From: a bacterium
GTDB taxonomy: Bacteria > JAMCPX01
Length of the DNA: 9,326 bases
NCBI GenBank assembly: GCA_021815065.1
Contig: JAKAHI010000031.1
Span: forward strand, 1 to 9,326
Direction: 5' to 3'
Of this stretch, positions 5,220-9,326 are shown in pieces. The position numbers and the translations under genes are program-made. Position 1 is the stretch's first letter. Each line of letters opens with the position of its first letter. The notes beneath the pieces were generated by a model. It ran no database searches, had not been told where the DNA came from, and was given only the letters and a program-made list of their open reading frames with translations.

Positions 5220-7943
5220 CTATTTCGAAGGTATAAACAATGTCGATATGGTCTGTGTCATGTCGATACCTATGGTTGATCCGTTTATGACAGGCCGGCC
5301 GGTTGGTGTTTCGAAGCTGTTGGTTATGACCGTACCGCCGGTATTGGCATTTGCATAATCAACCGTTACCTGCTCAGGATCCGGGGTAAGCCTGAATAGC
5401 CTCAGAATAATGCCGTTATTGTTTTTTGATTCCTTTACGCCTGTAATCAGCGCATTACCGCCGGTGGATGCAAGACTGTACGACAGGGGAAGGCTGCCGG
5501 TATGGATTGTCGTAACAACAGTCGTGAGCGGCGCGCTGAACGCATATCCCTCCGGCGTAAAAAATGCACCGGACGCATGCTGCAGAATCGCATAATCGAG
5601 CGTATGCGGGTCATTGTCACTTGCACATACGCCTTTATCAAAGCAGCTCCCTCCGGTGAGCAGGGGGTTCCTGACAAGACCGAGGGTGATGTCTCCCTGC
5701 GCATCGAATGACCACATCTCATTGCCGAGATCAAAGATGGCCATGCCGGTGTTGCTGGCCGGGCTGAACAGGTCAGCCCACTCTACCCCGGGCCAGAAGG
5801 ACGGCGTGTACATGGACTGCAATGGCTCATGCTGGATGCCGTACGGAACCGCCAGAGAGTCTTCACCATCGGCAATGGTCGTACTGAAAACCGCTGCAAC
5901 CGTTGTTCCGGTCGGTGCGGCAAGTGTGGTTGAAAGGTCTATCCTCTTCATGGTTGAGTACATGGTGTATGTTCTGGTGACAGGGCCATATGGTCCGTTG
6001 GTCTGTACCTGGACTTGTGTAAACAGCGGACCGCTGGCAGTTACCGTGGCTATGCTTGAGCTTGTCTGGGAGAGTGCATACTCGGGTGCAAATACGCCGT
6101 TATTTGTAATAACCGCAGAATCCGGCTCTGACCCGATTGCCCATAAATCTCCGGTGTCGTTATAATACACAATATCGTTCGATGGACCCGAGATCATCTG
6201 TGCGGATGTTGCTCTGTCCATAAGATATACAATAGCATAGCCTGCACTTTTACCGAGGGCAAGGATCTCATACGGGTTTTCAAGAATGATATCACCCTGG
6301 GCATCCGTTGACACGGAAACGCCGCCGCTGCCGGACGAGGATGAGTTCGTCGCAGCTGTGTAGGTGGCATAGCCGAGAGACGGCAGATAGTCTGCATAAA
6401 ACTCAACATCCGCCTGCCGGTAGCTGCCATCACCGTAGGTCGTTGCAGTAATGATCTGAGAGGGCACCACGCTGCCCATCTGGTTTTGCATGGTGATACT
6501 CTTTACCCCTGCTGCGGGAAAAGATAATGTCGCCACAGCAACATCCGAACGGACAAACCCGGAAGGATTGAAAACAATGACGGGTATGCCTGATACGGAT
6601 GATGTATTTACGGACTTTGCGATAGAGGTCGTTGCAGATTGCTGCAAGAGCGTAGTCGAGGTAAGCGAATTCTGGAGTAACGGTATCTGTTCGTTGAAGT
6701 AGACGTTGTTGGTGCTTGTACCCGGAATAAAGTCATGGTGGTCCGACAACAGAAATGACTCCCACAGTGCGTCAAAATCACCGGAAGGGTACGTATACCC
6801 GGCGCTATGGGCTATTATGGAATAGAGCTGTGCGGCCTCGAGCCCGTAGGTAACCTGCCGTGCCAGCTTTTTTATTTTTGGTCTCGAACCGTAATAGCCG
6901 GTAAAGTAGGGATTGAGGTTTGCGGCATACACCGGCACCTTATCCAGGTGAAACGATACAAGCTTCATGTAGTCCTCAAACGTAGCCATGGTTACGTACA
7001 CGCCTGTCGATTGATACATGGTTGAATTCCATGTTGCGATCTGCTGGGGAAGATATCTGTCGGGAGGCATAAAATCCGAGCCCACGGGTAAAAACATATA
7101 CCCTGTCGGTGAAACCGGCTTGAGCTGGTTAATGAGAGTCGTAAAAGTCGCGTCTATGGCAGTCTGGTTAGACGGCGTGATATACAGAATATCACCATCG
7201 CCATAACCTCCCCGTAAATAGTGCGCCAGCACCTGAGCACCGCCAATACCCTTCCAGACAAAATCGAGGGAGCCCGTTTGGGACAGCGTCTCGGCAAAAC
7301 TCCCCGGTGTGGGAGGTACCGTGTAATACCACTGTGCTGTCTCGGCAACCCCGGGTATCCTCGAAAAACCTACATACTTATACCCAAGGGAGGATAAAAT
7401 GTCCGGAAGGCTTGATGCGTGTCCAAAGCTGTCGGGCTGCCACGCTGTCACAGGCTTTATGCCGGAAATATCATACACCCAGAGGTTTCCATAAAACCAG
7501 TCCATCACGAGTGCCTCGCCGGTCGGAAGGTTTGTGTCCGGGCTGGTCATACCGCCGCCTACTATCCTCAACTGGCCGTCGCGCAGATACTTTAGTATCC
7601 TCGCATGGTCTTCGGGATGATCGTCCCAGTATCTTTTCAGGTAAAGGATTTCGCAGATAGAATAATAATAACCTTTATTCGTATCGAGCATGGTAAGGGC
7701 GCTTTTTATGATGGGATCGACGTTATTGGTGTAATAGGTGTCAAACGTACTTTGCCAGTCCGGGTCCCAGTGGGAAGACTGGCTCACTATCATGACCTGC
7801 TGCGCATTCACCGGTATGTTCAGAAAAGTCCGGATCTGTGATTCTGTGTTTGCATTCAGAATGTTCGGCGATTGGCTATTGCTTGTCGTGCATGAAACAA
7901 TCGTCATTATCAAAACCATGACTGGATAATAAAGATATTTCAT
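5220..7943 (-). CDS. Exported GH38 alpha-mannosidase-type lipoprotein
   Basis: A 907-residue glycoside hydrolase expected to cleave alpha-mannosides outside the cytoplasm. Residues 1-17 form a lipoprotein signal ending in IVSC with Cys18 as the lipidated residue; Thr19 at +2 would favour the outer membrane. The GH38 catalytic domain follows: HWDPDW (58-63) matches the HxDPxW zinc site of Golgi mannosidase II, SPDTNLPTGEAL lies at 134-145, and WQPDSFGH (168-175) carries the presumed nucleophile Asp171. YFTGYYGSRPKIK lies at 346-358, and HHDFIPGTS (402-410) gives the further zinc His. VFNP (457-460) opens the beta-sandwich part, and a Ser/Gly linker is at 533-541. The start at 7943 is set by AAGGAGG 5 bases upstream and by the signal peptide; an ATG 20 codons earlier overlaps the preceding stop codon. 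Exact linkage specificity is unknown. Confidence 0.88.
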   Translation of the reverse strand: MKYLYYPVMVLIMTIVSCTTSNSQSPNILNANTESQIRTFLNIPVNAQQVMIVSQSSHWDPDWQSTFDTYYTNNVDPIIKSALTMLDTNKGYYYSICEILYLKRYWDDHPEDHARILKYLRDGQLRIVGGGMTSPDTNLPTGEALVMDWFYGNLWVYDISGIKPVTAWQPDSFGHASSLPDILSSLGYKYVGFSRIPGVAETAQWYYTVPPTPGSFAETLSQTGSLDFVWKGIGGAQVLAHYLRGGYGDGDILYITPSNQTAIDATFTTLINQLKPVSPTGYMFLPVGSDFMPPDRYLPQQIATWNSTMYQSTGVYVTMATFEDYMKLVSFHLDKVPVYAANLNPYFTGYYGSRPKIKKLARQVTYGLEAAQLYSIIAHSAGYTYPSGDFDALWESFLLSDHHDFIPGTSTNNVYFNEQIPLLQNSLTSTTLLQQSATTSIAKSVNTSSVSGIPVIVFNPSGFVRSDVAVATLSFPAAGVKSITMQNQMGSVVPSQIITATTYGDGSYRQADVEFYADYLPSLGYATYTAATNSSSSGSGGVSVSTDAQGDIILENPYEILALGKSAGYAIVYLMDRATSAQMISGPSNDIVYYNDTGDLWAIGSEPDSAVITNNGVFAPEYALSQTSSSIATVTASGPLFTQVQVQTNGPYGPVTRTYTMYSTMKRIDLSTTLAAPTGTTVAAVFSTTIADGEDSLAVPYGIQHEPLQSMYTPSFWPGVEWADLFSPASNTGMAIFDLGNEMWSFDAQGDITLGLVRNPLLTGGSCFDKGVCASDNDPHTLDYAILQHASGAFFTPEGYAFSAPLTTVVTTIHTGSLPLSYSLASTGGNALITGVKESKNNNGIILRLFRLTPDPEQVTVDYANANTGGTVITNSFETPTGRPVINGSTIGIDMTQTISTLFIPSK

Positions 7944-7948
7944 AGTTC

Positions 7949-7955
7949 CCTCCTT
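7949..7955 (-). promoter_or_regulatory. Strong Shine-Dalgarno that decides the GH38 start
   Basis: AAGGAGG on the minus strand lies 5 bases before the ATG at 7943. It rules against the longer frame from 8003, which would place 20 charged residues before the signal peptide. Confidence 0.8.
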
Positions 7956-7987
7956 GCATGATCCATCTTTTCTTTTATGAGAAGTAC

Positions 7988-8001
7988 GCGGCCTTCGCCG
8001 C
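7988..8001 (-). other. Perfect hairpin just after the response regulator stop codon
   Basis: Minus strand GCGGC, loop GAAG, GCCGC: a 5-base-pair GC stem, extendable by a T-G wobble, starting two bases after the TAG. There is no following T-run, so termination would be partial at most. It may separate expression of the receiver from the downstream mannosidase or stabilise the upstream message. Confidence 0.5.
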
Positions 8002-8002
8002 A

Positions 8003-8380
8003 CTATTTCCCCTGTAAATCTTTATTGACGATATCGAGCAACTCCCTGCTGTTGACAGGTTTGGTGAGAAAATAATCGCATCCGCTCCTTAACGCGCGCT
8101 CCTTGTCCTCGGGTTTACCGTGGGAGGTTATAATGACAACCTTGATGTGTTTCAGCTCACCGCTGTTTTTAATGAACCGGCATATAGCATCTCCGCTCAT
8201 TTCCGGCATAATGAGATCGAGCAGGGCTATGCGTGGTTTTTCCGACTGAATTTTCTTGAGGGCTTCCGTGCCGGTTTTTGCCTTGACAATCTCATATCCA
8301 GTTTTTTTAAGAAGGATCTCCTCAAGCATAAGTACCGTATCCATGTCATCTGCTATTACTATCTTATCTTTATCCGGCAT
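8003..8380 (-). CDS. Single-domain response regulator (CheY-like receiver)
   Basis: A 125-residue stand-alone REC domain with no output domain. All phosphorylation residues are present: Asp11 and Asp12 (metal binding), Asp55 in LLDLIMPEMSG as phospho-acceptor, Thr85 in IITSHG, and Lys107 in LTKPV. Such proteins relay phosphate or act by protein-protein contact rather than by binding DNA. The start has GGGGAGG 4 bases upstream. No histidine kinase is encoded in the window, so its partner is elsewhere. It lies 59 bases upstream of the mannosidase gene on the same strand, which suggests co-transcription. Whether it controls the glycan genes is only an inference from position. Confidence 0.92.
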   Translation of the reverse strand: MPDKDKIVIADDMDTVLMLEEILLKKTGYEIVKAKTGTEALKKIQSEKPRIALLDLIMPEMSGDAICRFIKNSGELKHIKVVIITSHGKPEDKERALRSGCDYFLTKPVNSRELLDIVNKDLQGK

Positions 8381-8506
8381 GTATCCTCCCCTTCATTCGT
8401 GAATAATACATTTTCATAGAATCTGCAACAGCATTTTTTTGCGCGGAGGCGGACAACTCCTTCCTCTCATGCGTATTCCACAAACTTTTCTGCCGCATTC
8501 TTTGAT
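8381..8506 (-). other. Gene-free spacer between the exporter and response regulator genes
   Basis: This 126-base stretch contains the strong Shine-Dalgarno of the response regulator (8385-8391) and a TATTAT (8408-8403, minus) that could be a -10 box. I find no -35 box at normal spacing and no terminator hairpin with a T-tract after the exporter. A 42-codon frame (8498-8370, minus) runs through it but is a continuation of an open shadow frame of the exporter gene. Confidence 0.4.
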
Positions 8507-9133
8507 TTAGACAAGGTTCCGAATGCCGAACCATATAAAGTACACTGAAAAGCCTGCGAATATAATCCCGCTGACAAGGGTAACCGCTCTGAATCCTTTT
8601 GAAGAGAGGAACCGCTGCATAAAACTGAAGGAGAGTGCAACGATGCTGTACCACACGAAGTCGGCAAGTATATGCCCTGCATAGAAAACCACAATACCCT
8701 TCATGCCATAGTGAAATGAAAGTACGATGTAGCTCAAGCCTATGGTAACCCACCATATGATCCAGTAAGGATTCGACAGCGACGTAACAATGCCGGCAAC
8801 GTATGCCGAGCCATGCACCAGGCCTCCCCTGCCCTCTGTCAAAGCATTGTCCGGGGACCTGAATGCCTCGTAAGCCATCCAGAGAAGCGTTATACCGCCT
8901 GCAATGCCGATACCGCCCATGACCATATTGTTTTTAAGCAGTCCGCCGAATCCGAGGTAAAGCAGAACGACCAGCAGGGCCTCAAGCGTACCGTGTCCCA
9001 TGACGATGAGAGGCCCGGAGACGAACCCCCTTTTGCTGCTCATAAGCATGGTGGCCGTAAACATCGGTCCGGGCATCATGGCACCGGAAAAGGCGATCAG
9101 AAAAGAACTGAAAAATATACCTGTTAATGCCAT
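8507..9133 (-). CDS. LysE/RhtB-type amino-acid exporter
   Basis: A 208-residue inner-membrane protein of the LysE superfamily, whose members export amino acids or related small molecules by secondary transport. The N-terminal helix carries the family motif GAMMPGPMF (17-25), and SLSNPYWIIWW marks the second conserved region. About six hydrophobic helices and the length fit the family. The substrate cannot be read from sequence. The ATG at 9133 gives the normal distance to the PGP motif, although no Shine-Dalgarno is visible before it. It lies 126 bases upstream of the response regulator on the same strand, far enough that co-transcription is uncertain. Confidence 0.88.
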   Translation of the reverse strand: MALTGIFFSSFLIAFSGAMMPGPMFTATMLMSSKRGFVSGPLIVMGHGTLEALLVVLLYLGFGGLLKNNMVMGGIGIAGGITLLWMAYEAFRSPDNALTEGRGGLVHGSAYVAGIVTSLSNPYWIIWWVTIGLSYIVLSFHYGMKGIVVFYAGHILADFVWYSIVALSFSFMQRFLSSKGFRAVTLVSGIIFAGFSVYFIWFGIRNLV

Positions 9134-9201
9134 ACAGGATCGATAGCATGTATCGGGAAAGAATTAAACAGTGTTGCAAATACCGGCGGACAATCCGAAA
9201 A

Positions 9202-9274
9202 CGAACGGGTGTTCGCCGCAATCCCCGCTATTTATAGCGGCGGGGTACCCAAGCGGGGCTTGGGTCGGGCGAAC
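9202..9274. repeat. Structured palindromic element able to fold as a three-way junction
   Basis: An outer 7-base stem pairs GTTCGCC (9211-9217) with GGCGAAC (9268-9274) and encloses two hairpins. Hairpin A is CCGCTAT/ATAGCGG (9225-9231 with 9234-9240), extendable by CC 9223-9224 with GG 9242-9243 around a bulged C. Hairpin B is ACCCAAGC/GCTTGGGT (9247-9254 with 9258-9265) with a GGG loop. The left arm GTTCG (9211-9215) can instead pair with CGAAC at 9202-9206, giving a competing hairpin. It lies in non-coding DNA upstream of the exporter gene. It resembles REP-like or MITE-like dispersed palindromes, but copy number cannot be judged from one window. Confidence 0.6.
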
Positions 9275-9326
9275 TAACTATACGATTAACATATCCCTTA
9301 CCGACGAAGAACCACACTGTTTACGG

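Noticed and set aside
5614..6165. 183-codon plus-strand open frame
   Set aside because: It is antisense to the beta-sandwich part of the GH38 gene, has no recognisable domain, and is explained by codon bias on the opposite strand.
7944..8003. Upstream ATG at 8003 as the GH38 start
   Set aside because: It would add 20 basic residues before a clear signal peptide and overlap the response regulator stop codon. The ATG at 7943 has an ideal Shine-Dalgarno.
8370..8498. 42-residue small ORF overlapping the response regulator start
   Set aside because: Its frame is a continuation of an open shadow frame inside the exporter gene. It lacks a properly spaced ribosome binding site and has no recognisable feature.
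9211..9274. Integron attC site or tRNA-like gene
   Set aside because: The ends run GTT...AAC, the opposite of attC orientation, and no integrase or cassette is present. Only two internal hairpins exist, with no anticodon or T-arm consensus, so it is not a tRNA.

Overview
The window carries eight protein-coding genes, seven on the minus strand and one on the plus strand. They are tightly packed, with no gene-free stretch longer than about 200 bases. Base composition is balanced (slightly under half G+C by eye). Start sites mix strong Shine-Dalgarno sequences with GTG and TTG starts. An acetyl-CoA synthetase-type enzyme, a lipobox-bearing exported enzyme, a LysE exporter and a single-domain response regulator suggest a bacterium, probably Gram-negative and possibly from the Desulfobacterota/Nitrospirota part of the tree. 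That placement is an impression from protein style, not a demonstrated assignment.

Layout, left to right. (1) 1-1181, minus: the N-terminal 393 residues of an AMP-forming acetyl/acyl-CoA synthetase. It has a TTG start and its own sigma70-like promoter, and it runs off the left edge. (2) 1289-2047, minus: a metallo-beta-lactamase-fold hydrolase of the UlaG/NAPE-PLD-like type, downstream of (3) 2118-2966, minus: a multi-pass membrane protein with a His/Asp motif and a His/Cys-rich loop, resembling NicO/RcnA-type metal transporters. (4) 3035-3730, plus: a class I glutamine amidotransferase-like hydrolase (peptidase C26, PuuD-like), divergent from the transporter. Its promoter carries a perfect inverted repeat between the -35 and -10 boxes and predicts a leaderless mRNA.

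(5)-(7) 8380 down to 3775, minus: a probable operon of a CheY-like receiver protein, a large exported GH38 alpha-mannosidase-type lipoprotein, and a GT-C (ArnT/PMT-like) membrane glycosyltransferase. A small perfect hairpin lies just after the stop codon of each of the first two genes. (8) 8507-9133, minus: a LysE/RhtB-type exporter. The right-hand intergenic region (9134-9326) holds a compact element that can fold into a three-way junction, with an alternative competing hairpin.

The most coherent functional unit is receiver / surface alpha-mannosidase / polyprenyl-phosphate-sugar glycosyltransferase, which suggests building and trimming of a cell-surface glycan under signal control. The other genes look like independent housekeeping or transport units. 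The items most worth following up are the folded element at the right edge, the operator and leaderless start at the divergent promoter, the unusual metal-transporter-like protein, and the exported GH38 enzyme paired with a glycosyltransferase.
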